64,000 nt of DNA from Hyphomicrobiales bacterium (GTDB lineage: Bacteria; Pseudomonadota; Alphaproteobacteria; Rhizobiales; MH13), in the NCBI GenBank assembly GCA_017642935.1, contig JAEPOK010000002.1, positions 496,001 to 560,000 on the forward strand, written 5' to 3'. This document shows positions 17,697-28,081 of the stretch, in pieces. The position numbers and the translations under genes are program-made. How positions within the stretch are numbered: position 1 is the stretch's first letter; the number at the start of each line of letters is the position of its first letter. The notes under the pieces are model-generated. The model did no database searches. It saw only the letters and a program-made list of their open reading frames with translations, and was not told the origin of the DNA.

Positions 17697-18541
17697 TGCA
17701 CACCTCGCCCATCCCCCCGGTCCATCCCCACCCGCGTGTGATCACGGTTGCCAACCAGAAAGGTGGCGTTGGAAAAACCACCACGGCCATCAATCTGGGA
17801 ACGGCTTTGGCGGCGATCGGCGAAAAAGTCGCGATCCTTGATTTGGACTCGCAGGGCAATGCATCGACGGGCCTTGGGATTGGAGCATCGGACCGTACGA
17901 TTACAAGTTACGATGTGATGACGGGCGAAGCTGGCCTGGCAGACGCTGTCCTGCAGACAGCCGTGCCCAATCTTTCCATTGTGCCATCGACGGTTGATCT
18001 GTCGAGCTTGGAAATGGAGATAGCGTCCGACCCGCAGCGCGCCATGCGGTTGCGATCTGCATTACACACTTACCAAGCTAAACAGATGGAAATGCCGAGT
18101 GCCAAACGGCTTTCCTACATTCTCATCGACTGTCCGCCCTCGTTGAGTCTTCTCACCGTCAATGCCATGGCTGCCTCGCATGCGGTTCTCGTGCCGTTGC
18201 AATGTGAGTTCTTCGCACTTGAGGGTTTGTCCCAGCTGCTGCGCACGGTTGAACAGGTGCGTGGCGCGCTGAACCCAGAGCTCATCATTCACGGTATTGC
18301 ACTGACCATGTACGATGCCCGCAACAATCTCTCCTCGCAGGTCGTGGAAGATGTGCGCGAGGTTATGGGCGACAAAGTCTACTCGACCATGATTCCGCGC
18401 AATGTGCGGCTCTCTGAAGCGCCGAGCTATGGTCGTCCAGCCATCCTGTACGATTTTAAATGTGCCGGCAGCCAGGCTTACATCAAGCTGGCGCAGGAGA
18501 TCATCGAACGTGAGCGCGCCTTGCGCGCCGTCGCCGCCTAA
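17693..18541 (+). CDS. parA: Chromosome-partitioning ATPase ParA
   Basis: ParA moves ParB-parS complexes to segregate origins. The 282-residue product has the deviant Walker A KGGVGKTT after VITVANQ (residues 17-30), the DLDSQGNAS switch motif, and IDCPPSL as Walker B. The start overlaps rsmG, and parB follows after 14 bases. The first 14 residues are Pro/His rich and not conserved. Confidence 0.96.
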   Translation: MMHTSPIPPVHPHPRVITVANQKGGVGKTTTAINLGTALAAIGEKVAILDLDSQGNASTGLGIGASDRTITSYDVMTGEAGLADAVLQTAVPNLSIVPSTVDLSSLEMEIASDPQRAMRLRSALHTYQAKQMEMPSAKRLSYILIDCPPSLSLLTVNAMAASHAVLVPLQCEFFALEGLSQLLRTVEQVRGALNPELIIHGIALTMYDARNNLSSQVVEDVREVMGDKVYSTMIPRNVRLSEAPSYGRPAILYDFKCAGSQAYIKLAQEIIERERALRAVAA

Positions 18542-18555
18542 GGAAGGACGTTACT

Positions 18556-19443
18556 ATGGCGGAGGATGCATCTAAGCGCCGATTGGGTCGCGGACTTGCC
18601 GCCCTCATGGGCGATGCGGTCCCAGAGAACGTCGCCGTTGATCAGTCGCGTAACACCCGCCGGCTTCCGATCGAACAGATCGCGCCCAATCCGCGCAATC
18701 CTCGCGGCATGTTTGCCGAAGAGGCTTTGGAAGATCTAACCCAGTCGATCCGCGAGAAAGGCGTTGTTCAGCCGCTGCTGGTGCGACCGATGGCCGAGGG
18801 TGCCTTTGAGTTGATCGCCGGCGAGCGACGGTGGCGGGCAGCGCAGCGTGCGGGCCTGGACATGGTGCCTGTGGTCGTCCGTGAGGTCGATGACAAGGAA
18901 TCTTTGGAGCTTGCGATCATCGAGAACGTTCAACGTTCTGATCTCAATCCTTTAGAAGAAGCCCAAGGATATCAAAGCCTTATCGACAGTTTTGGCTATA
19001 CGCAGCAGGACTTGGCCACTGTCATTGGGAAAAGTCGCAGCCACATTGCCAATACGCTTCGTCTGCTGCGCTTGCCTGAAGGTGTTCAACTGTTCGTCTC
19101 CACCGGTGCACTGTCTGCCGGTCATGCCCGACAATTGGTGGGACGCGAGGATGCAGCCGAATTGGCGCGCAAAATCATCGACGATGGTTTGTCGGTACGC
19201 GATGTCGAGCGTCTGGTGCAAGACAAGCCGGCGTCTGAGGGTCAACTGCCGCATGCTTCGAAGCCCGATGAGCGGGCCGGGTTGGCGGATGCAGACACCC
19301 AAGCCATCGAAGCGAAACTGTCCGAGCATCTTGGATTGGACGTTCGCTTGAAGGCCAAGGCCAACGGTTCGGGAACCTTGAGCGTGTCTTATAAAACGCT
19401 TGAGCAGCTTGATGATCTGCTCCGCCGAATCGGTGCGGCCTGA
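18556..19443 (+). CDS. parB: Chromosome-partitioning protein ParB (CTPase, parS-binding)
   Basis: ParB is a CTP-dependent DNA clamp that loads at parS. The 295-residue product has the N-terminal LGRGLAALM ParA-interacting segment, the GERRWRAAQ CTP-binding motif, the ENVQRSDLNPLEEAQGY block, and the KSRSHIANTLRLL helix-turn-helix. AAGGAAGGA precedes the ATG. Its presumed targets are the four parS-like sites upstream. Confidence 0.96.
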   Translation: MAEDASKRRLGRGLAALMGDAVPENVAVDQSRNTRRLPIEQIAPNPRNPRGMFAEEALEDLTQSIREKGVVQPLLVRPMAEGAFELIAGERRWRAAQRAGLDMVPVVVREVDDKESLELAIIENVQRSDLNPLEEAQGYQSLIDSFGYTQQDLATVIGKSRSHIANTLRLLRLPEGVQLFVSTGALSAGHARQLVGREDAAELARKIIDDGLSVRDVERLVQDKPASEGQLPHASKPDERAGLADADTQAIEAKLSEHLGLDVRLKAKANGSGTLSVSYKTLEQLDDLLRRIGAA

Positions 19444-19458
19444 GCAAAACGCTCCGCG

Positions 19459-20493
19459 CTAACGGCTGCTGCGCGCGGCCTCCGATGCTACGCGCAGAAC
19501 CTGACGTTCCAGACGCGTGCGTTTGAGGGCTTGATCAAGCCGCGTCGTGACTAGCTCCTCGTCAAGATAGGCAACACACCGGCGCAGCGCATGAAGCGTC
19601 CAGCGCCGCAGCGCTTGTTCCATTGCCGGTCGCCGTTTGAAGAAGATCGGTGGCCGCGCCGCAGCCAGGGCGCGATCGGCCGACGAACCGCGATCGATGT
19701 CGATTCGCAGCCGTTCCAAAGTCTGGCCATGGCGCAGCAACATCTGAGTCACCACCGAGGGCTCCAAGCCCTCGGCCAAAGCGCGAGCGAGCGCGTCCAA
19801 AGCAGCATCGCGACGGCCGGCGAACGCGGCGTCGCTAACGTCGCTCATCGCATGGGCCGATCCTTCGACAAGGCTCGCCTGGACATGATCGGAGGTTATC
19901 GCGCCGTCTTTCAGGGCGAAAAGGCACAGTTTTTCGATTTCTGCCTGAGACATGGCGTGGTCGGCGCCGAGCATCGCCAGCACATCGTCCTGCGCCTCGC
20001 GTTCTATGGTTAGGCCAAAGTCAGAAACAGTCTGGTTCAACAGCGCAGCAATGTCACGCCGGTCGGCGGCATATGAAGCGATCGCAGCGCCTGCCCGTGA
20101 TTTTTCGATTCGGCTACGCAACGGATGCGACTTCTTAAGGTCTCCAGCCACGATAATGATCGTCGCCTCATGTGGCGGCGCCGAAAGAAGCGCCTCGACC
20201 GGCTTCACAAGACCTTTGGGGTCATCCATGCGGGCTACAACCGTTTTGCGGCCGCCGAACATGGCGATGCTGTCGGCCTCCTCAGCCAGGCGCGCCGGAT
20301 CAGAATCAAGGATCGATGCATCCAAGTCGATTACATTCATTGGATCGGCATCATCGCCGGCAACGGCCTTCACAAGCGCCTTCGCGCGCATGGAGACGCG
20401 GCCGCGATCGGGTCCATGAATGAGAATGACGGGTTGGTCTGGCGCTGGGTTCTCAAGGAAGCGATCGATCGCCTGCCCCTTGATCTCGGCCAT
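19459..20493 (-). CDS. holA: DNA polymerase III delta subunit
   Basis: HolA is the clamp-loader subunit that opens the sliding clamp. The 344-residue product matches in length and in landmarks: ILIHGPDRGRV near the N-terminus, MFGGRKTVVARM, and the C-terminal LRRCVAYLDEELVTTRLDQALKRTRLERQVL region. It is convergent with parB and its start overlaps the lptE stop by one base, forming leuS-lptE-holA. Confidence 0.9.
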   Translation of the reverse strand: MAEIKGQAIDRFLENPAPDQPVILIHGPDRGRVSMRAKALVKAVAGDDADPMNVIDLDASILDSDPARLAEEADSIAMFGGRKTVVARMDDPKGLVKPVEALLSAPPHEATIIIVAGDLKKSHPLRSRIEKSRAGAAIASYAADRRDIAALLNQTVSDFGLTIEREAQDDVLAMLGADHAMSQAEIEKLCLFALKDGAITSDHVQASLVEGSAHAMSDVSDAAFAGRRDAALDALARALAEGLEPSVVTQMLLRHGQTLERLRIDIDRGSSADRALAAARPPIFFKRRPAMEQALRRWTLHALRRCVAYLDEELVTTRLDQALKRTRLERQVLRVASEAARSSR

Positions 20494-21041
20494 CAGAGCC
20501 CTTGCGCGAAAACGGCCGCCAGCTGTGCTTCGATGACCCGTGCAACATCACGGGCGGCGCGTGCTTCGGCATCAATAGCGGCGCGCTGATTGGCGAAACG
20601 CTGTTCGACAGAATCATAAGAAGCTGTTGAAATCACCGTGTTTTCCGCCAAGGGTGTGGGTGCACCCAACGCAAACAGTTGATAGGTCGCGGTGACCCGC
20701 ACAGTCCGGGCGAAGGCCGCGCCCGTCCCGCCAACACCTAATGTCTGCGTTGCGCTCGCTGCGCGCAACGCTAATCGATATTGCGGTGCGACTGTGCCGC
20801 TGCCTAGACCGAAGAAAAGCTCATTGCGCACCAACTGGGTGGTGCGATTGGCTGGCTCATCGATCACGATCGCGCTTAGCGCGGTGGCTGTCGCTGATTG
20901 TCCGCCCGTTGCTGGGGATCGATCCGCATAGAGCGGACTGATCTGGCATCCGCTCAGTGCAAGGGCACCCACGCCCAAAGCGCTGAGCAAAACCGCACGG
21001 CGAGACAGTGGATAGCGCGAAGGATGACGGGCGTTAGACAA
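20493..21041 (-). CDS. lptE: LPS-assembly lipoprotein LptE
   Basis: LptE plugs the LptD outer-membrane translocon that inserts lipopolysaccharide. The 182-residue product has a signal peptide with an RR pair and a lipobox LSGC (Cys near residue 32), then the alphaproteobacterial LptE pattern [10 protein letters not shown], a Ser/Thr-rich middle and a C-terminal [23 protein letters not shown]-type segment split over a helix. It overlaps leuS by eight bases and holA by one. Confidence 0.88.
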   Translation of the reverse strand: MSNARHPSRYPLSRRAVLLSALGVGALALSGCQISPLYADRSPATGGQSATATALSAIVIDEPANRTTQLVRNELFFGLGSGTVAPQYRLALRAASATQTLGVGGTGAAFARTVRVTATYQLFALGAPTPLAENTVISTASYDSVEQRFANQRAAIDAEARAARDVARVIEAQLAAVFAQGL

Positions 21042-23673
21042 CGATGTTCACAATCCTTTGGGGGACAACGATCACCCGCTTGGGCGTTCTGCCATCCAAC
21101 AGTTTTTGCACAGCGTCGTCGGCCAGGACGGCGGCTTCGACGGCCGCTTTGTCGGCATCTTTGGCCACGCTGATGTCACCACGCTTCTTCCCGTTCACCT
21201 GAATGGGCAAAGTCAGTGTGTCATCGTCCAACAGCGATCTGTCAACCTCGCTCCAAGGTTTGGTTGCGAGCATCGTCTCGTGGCCAAGGGCGGCCCAGCA
21301 GGCTTCGGCGAGATGCGGGGTCATGGGTTGCATGGCTTCAACCAGCATGGAGACAGCCTCGCGCAAGGCCCAGACCATGTCGCTGGCCCGGTTCATTGCG
21401 GCCTTGTCGCGGGCGGCGAGTGCTTTGCTGATCGCGTTGGTCGCATCATAGATACGCGCCACTGAGCGATTGAAGGCGAGCTTTTCAACGTCGTCGGCGA
21501 CGGCGGCAAGCATACGATGCATCACTTTGCGCAGGGCCAGGGCATCCTGCGAAAACGCATTGGGCGTTGCGTCGGAGAACCCCTCGGGCGTCACCGCAAC
21601 CACGTCATTCACCAGGCGCCAGACCCTCTGAATGTGGCGATGCGCGCCCTCAACGCCGGCATCTGACCAGATGACGTCCCGTTCAGGTGGGGAATCCGAC
21701 AGCATGAACCATCGCGCTGTATCCGCGCCAAACGTCGCGATGATGTCGTCGGTATCGACAACGTTTTTCTTCGACTTCGACATCTTCTCGATCGAGCCGA
21801 TTTCCAGCACCTCGCCCGTGTCGATGTGTTTGGCCGTGCGGGCATCGTCCTCGCCCTCGATCAAGACCTTTGCCGGTTCGATCCAGCCATCGGCACCCTT
21901 ATAGGTCTCGTGCACGACCATGCCTTGGGTGAAGAGGCCTTTAAACGGTTCGCGAATGTTCATGTGGCCGGTGGCCTTCATGGCGCGAGCGAAAAAGCGC
22001 GAATAAAGCAGGTGCAGGATCGCGTGCTCAATGCCGCCGATATATTGATCCACCGGCAGCCAATCGCTCGCCATATCGGGCGTCGTCGGGGCCTTGGCCT
22101 TGGGGTCGGTAAAGCGCGCGAAATACCACGATGAATCGACGAATGTGTCCATCGTATCGGTCTCGCGCACGGCCGCTTTGCCGCAACTCGGGCAATTGGT
22201 GTGCTTCCAGGTCGGGTGGTGATCAAGCGGGTTACCGGGCTTATCGAACGAGACGTCATCGGGCAGCTTCACTGGCAAGTCATCGTGAGGCACCGGAACC
22301 GCGCCGCAATCCTCGCAATGAATCACCGGGATAGGACAGCCCCAATAGCGCTGGCGGGAAACGCCCCAATCGCGCAATCGGAACTGCTCCTGACCGGTGC
22401 CAAGCCCTCGATCTTCCGCCCAGCTGATGGTCGCGTCAACGCCTTCCTCACCCGTTGCGACCTCAACGCCAGCCGGTTGGTTCACATAGCGGACCGTCTG
22501 GGTTTTTGGCGGTACGAAAGCCTCGTTTTCGACAGGCCTGTCATCATCGAGCGCGAAATAGGTGTCGGTGACCGAGAGATCGTATGTGCGAGCAAAATCA
22601 AGGTCGCGCTGGTCATGCGCCGGGCAGCCGAAGACAGCGCCGGTGCCGTAATCCATCAAAATGAAGTTGGCGACCCAAACCGGCAGCGTCTTGTCTGGGT
22701 AAATCGGATGCTTGACCGTAAGACCGGTATCGAAGCCGCGTTTCTCAGCTTTTTCCAGCGCCTCCTCGGAGGTTCCGGCACGGCGCACATCGGCGTTGAA
22801 CGCAGCCAGCTCGGCATTGTCGCCTGCCAGGGCCTGCGCCAAAGGATGTTCCGGCGCGATGGCGATGAAGCTGGCGCCGGCCAAGGTGTCAGGCCGGGTG
22901 GTGAATACCTCAATTGCCTCATGGCCATGCGTCGGTTCGCTCAGCACAAAGCCCATATGCAGGCCGCGCGACTTGCCGATCCAGTTGCGCTGCATGGTGC
23001 GCACCTTGTCTGGCCAATTGTCGAGTTCATCAAGACCATCGAGCAGGTCTTGGGCGAAATCGGTGATCTTGAACACCCATTGCGCCAGCTCGCGTTGCTC
23101 GACCAAGGCGCCGGAACGCCAGCCGCGCCCATCGATCACCTGCTCATTGGCCAGAACCGTATGGTCCACCGGATCCCAGTTGACCCGACTGGTCTTGCGA
23201 GCGACCAGGCCGGCCTTCAGAAAGTCGGTGAACAGGATCTGCTGTCGGTGGTAATAATCGACGTCGCAGGTGGCAAACTCGCGTGTCCAATCGAGGGATA
23301 AGCCCATCACTTTGAGCTGACCGCGCATCGTGTCGATGTTCTGATAGGTCCAGTCCCGGGGATGCACCTTGTTCTGCATGGCGGCGTTTTCTGCCGGCAT
23401 GCCAAAGGCATCCCACCCCATTGGGTGCAGCACGTTGAACCCGCGGGCTCGTTTGTAACGCGCTACCACGTCACCCATCGTGTAGTTGCGCACATGGCCG
23501 ATATGGATCCGGCCGGATGGGTAGGGGAACATTTCCAAGACATAGTATTTTGGCCGCGGATCGTCGTTCTTGGTTTCAAAAACGGCCGCCTCGCTCCATT
23601 TGGCTTGCCAATAGGGCTCGACAGCTTGCGGGTTGTAGCGTTCGGGCGCGTTCTGGCGAGATGAACCGGTCAT
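21034..23673 (-). CDS. leuS: Leucyl-tRNA synthetase
   Basis: LeuS charges tRNA-Leu. The 879-residue product has the class I HIGH motif within [15 protein letters not shown] near residue 56, a CP1 editing domain with [12 protein letters not shown], a cysteine pair ([17 protein letters not shown]) of the zinc-ribbon type in the middle, and [11 protein letters not shown] as the KMSKS loop. It is the first gene of leuS-lptE-holA. Confidence 0.97.
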   Translation of the reverse strand: MTGSSRQNAPERYNPQAVEPYWQAKWSEAAVFETKNDDPRPKYYVLEMFPYPSGRIHIGHVRNYTMGDVVARYKRARGFNVLHPMGWDAFGMPAENAAMQNKVHPRDWTYQNIDTMRGQLKVMGLSLDWTREFATCDVDYYHRQQILFTDFLKAGLVARKTSRVNWDPVDHTVLANEQVIDGRGWRSGALVEQRELAQWVFKITDFAQDLLDGLDELDNWPDKVRTMQRNWIGKSRGLHMGFVLSEPTHGHEAIEVFTTRPDTLAGASFIAIAPEHPLAQALAGDNAELAAFNADVRRAGTSEEALEKAEKRGFDTGLTVKHPIYPDKTLPVWVANFILMDYGTGAVFGCPAHDQRDLDFARTYDLSVTDTYFALDDDRPVENEAFVPPKTQTVRYVNQPAGVEVATGEEGVDATISWAEDRGLGTGQEQFRLRDWGVSRQRYWGCPIPVIHCEDCGAVPVPHDDLPVKLPDDVSFDKPGNPLDHHPTWKHTNCPSCGKAAVRETDTMDTFVDSSWYFARFTDPKAKAPTTPDMASDWLPVDQYIGGIEHAILHLLYSRFFARAMKATGHMNIREPFKGLFTQGMVVHETYKGADGWIEPAKVLIEGEDDARTAKHIDTGEVLEIGSIEKMSKSKKNVVDTDDIIATFGADTARWFMLSDSPPERDVIWSDAGVEGAHRHIQRVWRLVNDVVAVTPEGFSDATPNAFSQDALALRKVMHRMLAAVADDVEKLAFNRSVARIYDATNAISKALAARDKAAMNRASDMVWALREAVSMLVEAMQPMTPHLAEACWAALGHETMLATKPWSEVDRSLLDDDTLTLPIQVNGKKRGDISVAKDADKAAVEAAVLADDAVQKLLDGRTPKRVIVVPQRIVNIVV

Positions 23674-23824
23674 TGAGGCAATCGTTGTTCTCGAAAAGAG
23701 TGATGAGGCGTCGCGCTGTTTCGGGCTTTTGGGGTGCCCAAACCAGCTGAGAAAATGGGTGGGGGACCTTCACCAGAAAGCGCGGATATGGTCAACCGTT
23801 CTGGATTGCAGGAGGAGCGGGCGT

Positions 23825-24508
23825 TTGAGTGAAGCCGTATCACGTTGGGAAAAGGTTTGTGCCGCCATCAAGGAAGCCGAGCACGCGGCATCGCGGCCAT
23901 CGGGCGGTGTTACCCTTGTTGCCGTCTCGAAAACCTATGATGCAGACGCCATTTGGCCGGTTATCAAGGCCGGGCAGCGCGTATTCGGTGAAAACCGTGT
24001 CCGGGAAGCGATGGGCAAGTGGCCGGCGCTTCGCGAACGGCTTGCTGCGCACCACAAAGAGACACTGGAACTTCATCTGATCGGCCCATTGCAATCGAAC
24101 AAAGCCAAAGAGGCGGTCGCGACCTTCGATGTCATCGAAAGCGTGGATCGCGACAAGATCGCCGGCGCCTTGGCCAAGGAGATGGCCAAACAGGATCGTC
24201 ATCTGCCCTGCACCGTTCAGGTAAACACCGGGTTGGAACCGCAAAAAGCGGGCATCGCGCCTGCCGACACAGCTGGCTTCGTGGCACGCTGCCGCGAGGT
24301 GCATGGGCTCATCGTTCAAGGTCTGATGTGCATCCCACCGGTGGAGGATGATCCAGCGAAGCATTTTGCGTTGCTGGCCAAATTGGCTGAGGAATCCAAT
24401 CTGCCGATCCGATCGATGGGTATGAGCGGGGATTATGAGATCGCAATTGCCCATGGCGCGACCCATGTGCGTGTCGGCAGCGCGATCTTTGGTCCGCGCG
24501 GTACCTGA
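23825..24508 (+). CDS. YggS-family pyridoxal-5'-phosphate homeostasis protein
   Basis: This family binds PLP without known catalysis and controls free PLP levels. The 227-residue product has TLVAVSKTYDAD with the PLP lysine, VFGENRVREAMGKW, ELHLIGPLQSNK, and SMGMSGDYEIAIAHGATHVRVGSAIFG. No ATG lies at the expected position; a TTG at 23825 with GGAGGAG seven bases upstream is the likely start. Its stop abuts the stop of the convergent transpeptidase gene. Confidence 0.92.
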   Translation: MSEAVSRWEKVCAAIKEAEHAASRPSGGVTLVAVSKTYDADAIWPVIKAGQRVFGENRVREAMGKWPALRERLAAHHKETLELHLIGPLQSNKAKEAVATFDVIESVDRDKIAGALAKEMAKQDRHLPCTVQVNTGLEPQKAGIAPADTAGFVARCREVHGLIVQGLMCIPPVEDDPAKHFALLAKLAEESNLPIRSMGMSGDYEIAIAHGATHVRVGSAIFGPRGT

Positions 24509-25114
24509 TTACAGCACGATGAGGGCGTCCAGCGCGGCAAGGCGCGGCGCAAGCCTTGCAAAGGTGACCGCATCCAGCGCGATGCACCCTTCCGTGCCGT
24601 GCATCCCGCCACGCTCTATGCATGCTTGATGCAGGAAAATGGCCGACCCGCGCCCCTGCGATCGGCACGACATGTTCCAATCAAGAACGATCAGGCGATC
24701 ATAAAGATGATCCTCGCGGGTCATGACTTCGTGTGACTGCGGGTGTGGCAACGCCACCGGGCAATTGTAAGCCGGCGTAAAAGGAGCGTCGCACCAACCA
24801 TCCCTTGTCTTGATTCGCTGCCAGAACGATTCGTTCTCCAAAGGCTTCTGAACGCGGTCGGCGCGAAACCGTCCAGTCAAAATGGCCAGAAAGCCGCGTG
24901 GTGTCGCACCATCGCCCTCGCGTTTGCGTGCTGTGATGCCGGTCTTGCCCAAAGCGCAGGGATAGGCTTTGCCGTCGAGCAGCAACCGGCCCAGATGCCG
25001 CGTCGCCGGGCCTTGCGGCGCTCGCACCGCGATTGCCAGACGGCCGAGTGAACGCGGCACCGTCCTCCGATACCGCTTTGTCCAACCTTTTCTATACCTT
25101 GGCCTGTTTAGCAT
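24509..25114 (-). CDS. L,D-transpeptidase-like (YkuD-domain) protein
   Basis: The 201-residue product carries the YkuD active-site block: FLHQACIERGGMHGTEGCIALD, in which the catalytic Cys sits in TEGC rather than the more common SHGC. Earlier segments KTGITARKREGDGATPRG and RDGWCDAP are typical of the branch with YkuD proteins lacking a clear signal peptide. It may cross-link peptidoglycan or act on a related substrate. ATG 25114 is chosen; the longer frame adds 32 non-conserved residues. Confidence 0.82.
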   Translation of the reverse strand: MLNRPRYRKGWTKRYRRTVPRSLGRLAIAVRAPQGPATRHLGRLLLDGKAYPCALGKTGITARKREGDGATPRGFLAILTGRFRADRVQKPLENESFWQRIKTRDGWCDAPFTPAYNCPVALPHPQSHEVMTREDHLYDRLIVLDWNMSCRSQGRGSAIFLHQACIERGGMHGTEGCIALDAVTFARLAPRLAALDALIVL

Positions 25115-25224
25115 ACGCACGACTGTGCTTTGCCGCGTGCTTGCGTGCAAGCGCGGCCTTGCCGTAAAGCACGTGTGGGGGTCTGACGCGCATCCGTGGA
25201 TGTCAGCCAAATTGAGGTAGGGAT

Positions 25225-25908
25225 ATGAGCCGACGTATGTTGCTCATCGTGGACGATGATACCGAGCTTGCAGGCGCTCTCCAGGAGCAGTTTGCACTCT
25301 ATGACGAGTTCGCCACACATCATTGCGATAGCGCACAAGCGGGCATCACCTATGCTCGTGCCAACGACATTGATCTGGTGATCATGGATGTCGGCCTGCC
25401 GGATCTTGATGGCCGCGAGGCGGTGCGGCTCTTGCGCAAGAACGATTTCAAAGCCCCGGTGATCATGCTGACCGGTCATGACACCGATTCGGACACGATT
25501 TTGGGGCTGGAAGCCGGCGCCAACGACTATGTCACCAAGCCGTTCCGGTTTGCGGTCCTCCTAGCGCGTATTCGCGCTCAGCTGCGCCAGTTCGAGCAAA
25601 GCGAAGACGCTGTTTTCCAACTCGGCCGCTATACGTTCAAACCGGCGGCCAAGCTGCTGCAGGACGGCGACGGCAAGAAAGTTCGCCTCACCGAAAAAGA
25701 AACGTCGATCCTGAAGTTTCTCCACCGCGCCGGCGGCAAGCCGGTCGCCCGCGATGTATTGCTCTCCGAAGTATGGGGTTACAACGCGGCCGTCACCACC
25801 CACACGCTGGAAACCCATATCTATCGCCTGCGGCAGAAGATCGAGAGTGATCCGAGCCGCGCTGACCTCCTTGTGACTGAAGCGGGCGGCTACAAGCTGG
25901 TCTCATAA
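25225..25908 (+). CDS. cenR: OmpR-type response regulator, CenR-like
   Basis: The 227-residue product has a receiver domain (DDDTE acidic pocket at residues 10-12, phospho-acceptor Asp in VIMDVGLPD, Lys in TKPF) and a winged-helix effector domain ending in the CenR-like stretch VWGYNAAVTTHTLETHIYRL. CenR is an essential regulator of envelope functions in several alphaproteobacteria, working with the CenK kinase, which is not seen nearby. The start is ATG 25225 with GAGGTAGGG upstream. The 110-base gap in front carries a GTGCTTT...AAAGCAC inverted repeat. Confidence 0.87.
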   Translation: MSRRMLLIVDDDTELAGALQEQFALYDEFATHHCDSAQAGITYARANDIDLVIMDVGLPDLDGREAVRLLRKNDFKAPVIMLTGHDTDSDTILGLEAGANDYVTKPFRFAVLLARIRAQLRQFEQSEDAVFQLGRYTFKPAAKLLQDGDGKKVRLTEKETSILKFLHRAGGKPVARDVLLSEVWGYNAAVTTHTLETHIYRLRQKIESDPSRADLLVTEAGGYKLVS

Positions 25909-25949
25909 GACCATGCGTGCTGTCCGATCACCCCTGCTTGGGATGCTGA

Positions 25950-26402
25950 ATGAGTCTCGCCTCCGACATTGCCGTCTTACGGCGCGTCCCGTTCTTTGAA
26001 CGGTTTGGCGATGAGCATTTGCGTCTGCTCGCCTTTGGTGGCGAGAATCAGCATCACGACGCAGAAACCACGCTTTTTCGGGTTGGCGACCCGACCGAAG
26101 GTGGCTTGGTGATCCTATCGGGGCAGGTTCGCCTCACCGATGGCAGCCATGAGGATGAGGGTGAGCGCTTTAAGGTTGGCACGCTGCTTGGCCAACGGGC
26201 CTTGCTGGCGCAGACCAAGCGGCGTCACACGGCGATTGCGGTTTCACGGGTTGAAGTGCTGTTGATCCGGCGCTCGCTGTTCGTGCGCATGCTCTCGGAG
26301 TTTCCCGACCTTGCCGCCCAACTCTATGCCGATATGTCCGACGAATTGCGCACGCTTACCGGGCGCGCATCGGTCGTCATGAGCGGTCGTCGTCAGCTCT
26401 GA
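25950..26402 (+). CDS. Stand-alone cyclic-nucleotide-binding-domain protein
   Basis: The 150-residue product is a single Crp/cNMP-binding fold (VPFFERFGDEHLRLLAF, then FRVGDPTEGGLVILSGQVRL, then a VGTLLGQRALLAQTKRRHTAIA cassette) with no helix-turn-helix, unlike Crp/Fnr regulators. It would therefore act through protein contacts rather than DNA. It follows cenR by 41 bases on the same strand and may be co-transcribed with it. Whether the pocket binds cAMP, cGMP or nothing cannot be said. Confidence 0.82.
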   Translation: MSLASDIAVLRRVPFFERFGDEHLRLLAFGGENQHHDAETTLFRVGDPTEGGLVILSGQVRLTDGSHEDEGERFKVGTLLGQRALLAQTKRRHTAIAVSRVEVLLIRRSLFVRMLSEFPDLAAQLYADMSDELRTLTGRASVVMSGRRQL

Positions 26403-26412
26403 AGGTTTCAGA

Positions 26413-27234
26413 TCAAGCGTAGTCGACGATCACGGGGGCGTGGTCGGAGGCTTTCGTCCAACCGCGCGCGTCAGTATAGACCGAAACGCCGGTCGAGCGG
26501 TCGGCCCATTTCGGGCAGGTCCAGACATGATCGAGCCGTCGCCCGCGATTGGAGGCAGCCCAATCTTTGGCGCGGTAGCTCCACCAGGTGTAGAGCTTTT
26601 CCTCCATTGCCACGTGTCGGCGCATGGTGTCGGTGTAGCCCAGCGTTTCGCGTGTCTTTTCAAACAGGTCGGTCTCCACTGGCGTGTGCGACACGACTTT
26701 CAAAAGCTGCTTGTGCGACCAGACGTCTTCCTCATAGGGCGCGATGTTGAGATCGCCGGCGATCAGCGTGGGCACTTGGCTATCGGCTTGTAATCGTTGC
26801 TGCATTTCTGAAACAAAGCGCAGCTTGTGATCGAATTTCGGATTGATTTCTGGGTCGGGCTCGTCGCCACCGGCGGGCACATAGAGCGAGTGGACGCGAA
26901 CCTTGTCGGCACCACTGATTGTTCCCGGTAGTTCGACCGTCGCAGCAACATGGCGGGCATCACCGACAGCGCAGAAATCTATGCGTTCAACCGCGTTCAT
27001 CGGCAGTCGGGAGAGGATCGCCGATCCGTGATAGGCCTTCTGACCGTGGATACCCAGGTGCTCGTAACCCGCAGCACGGATCGCCTTGGCCGGGAACTCT
27101 TCTTCGCGACATTTGGTTTCCTGTAAGCAGAGCACGTCGGGCTGGTGCTCATCGAGGAACCTTACCACCTGATCGATGCGCAGCCGCACCGAATTGATGT
27201 TCCAAGTTGCGAGACGAAACGTGTTTTGAGTCAT
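26413..27234 (-). CDS. xthA: Exodeoxyribonuclease III (AP endonuclease)
   Basis: The 273-residue product has the full exonuclease III motif set: WNINSVRLR, CLQETKC with catalytic Glu, AGDLNIAP, NRGRRLDH and the C-terminal SDHAPV. It repairs abasic sites. Some XthA proteins in the class are monofunctional. It follows lolA by 68 bases on the same strand, and ends 10 bases from the convergent cNMP-domain gene. Confidence 0.94.
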   Translation of the reverse strand: MTQNTFRLATWNINSVRLRIDQVVRFLDEHQPDVLCLQETKCREEEFPAKAIRAAGYEHLGIHGQKAYHGSAILSRLPMNAVERIDFCAVGDARHVAATVELPGTISGADKVRVHSLYVPAGGDEPDPEINPKFDHKLRFVSEMQQRLQADSQVPTLIAGDLNIAPYEEDVWSHKQLLKVVSHTPVETDLFEKTRETLGYTDTMRRHVAMEEKLYTWWSYRAKDWAASNRGRRLDHVWTCPKWADRSTGVSVYTDARGWTKASDHAPVIVDYA

Positions 27235-27302
27235 GGTGCATGCTTACGCGCACCGCTCAACGGCGGCAACTGCTAGGCTTCTGCCATCCCCGGCAATCGC
27301 GT

Positions 27303-28010
27303 TCACTCGCCGCGATTGATATGGTCGATGAAAAACCAATTGGGATCGGTTGGGCGGCCATACTCAACTTCAAATAGCGCGACGGTGGTTTCAAAGCCTT
27401 GCGGATCGGTCACCGTCCATTGCTGAATGGCGAGCGGTTCCTGGGTTGCCGTGATGGCGATGCGACCGCGCCCAATCGGGGTTTCGTCCTGCATCATCAC
27501 GGTGACGGTTTCTTCCGATGTTGAAACATCGAGCACATTACCGTCGCCGACGAGATCGACACGCTCTTCAAGCAAGAAGCGCAGTGGCGTCTGTGAGATC
27601 GGGTAAAGGTCGTGGGTGCCGACGGAGGCGTCGCGAACAACAAGTCCGGAACCGTCGGAGACAATTTCCAAGCGCGATGGCGGCAAATAGCGGAACAACA
27701 GGCGACCGGGTCGGTGCAGCACGAAATAGCCTTCGGTGCGCTCGCCGGTCGGCCCGACCTGTATGAACCGGCCCTGCATGGTCTCCAGGCTGTTGATGTG
27801 GTTAGACAGCCGCTCAACTTCACCCAAATCTTCTTCGGTCAGCGCGCCAGGAAACGTGTTCACCGCGCTGGCTGTGGTGATGGCGCCGAGCGCTAGGGCA
27901 GCCGATGTCATAAGAACGATGAGGCCGGTTTTCAGGTTAGGCAAAGAGGCGGGCACGGGCATATCCTTAGAAGGGTCGTCAGGGCGGTTGGAGCCGAAAA
28001 AGCGAATCAC
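27303..28010 (-). CDS. lolA: Outer-membrane lipoprotein carrier LolA-like protein
   Basis: LolA carries lipoproteins across the periplasm. The 235-residue product has a hydrophobic export segment ending ITTASA near residue 49, then the LolA domain with LSNHINSLETMQGRFIQVGPTG, LHRPGRLLFRYLPPSRLEIVSDG and a C-terminal beta region. The GTG at 28010 gives a long N-terminus; ATG 27962 is an alternative start. Placement between xthA and ftsK is the usual rhizobial order. Confidence 0.88.
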   Translation of the reverse strand: MIRFFGSNRPDDPSKDMPVPASLPNLKTGLIVLMTSAALALGAITTASAVNTFPGALTEEDLGEVERLSNHINSLETMQGRFIQVGPTGERTEGYFVLHRPGRLLFRYLPPSRLEIVSDGSGLVVRDASVGTHDLYPISQTPLRFLLEERVDLVGDGNVLDVSTSEETVTVMMQDETPIGRGRIAITATQEPLAIQQWTVTDPQGFETTVALFEVEYGRPTDPNWFFIDHINRGE

Positions 28011-28081
28011 TGCGACCGGAGTATGGCGAGAGCTACCTTAACCCTAGCTGACTGGTTCGTTAATCCGGGCATAGCAGCGCA

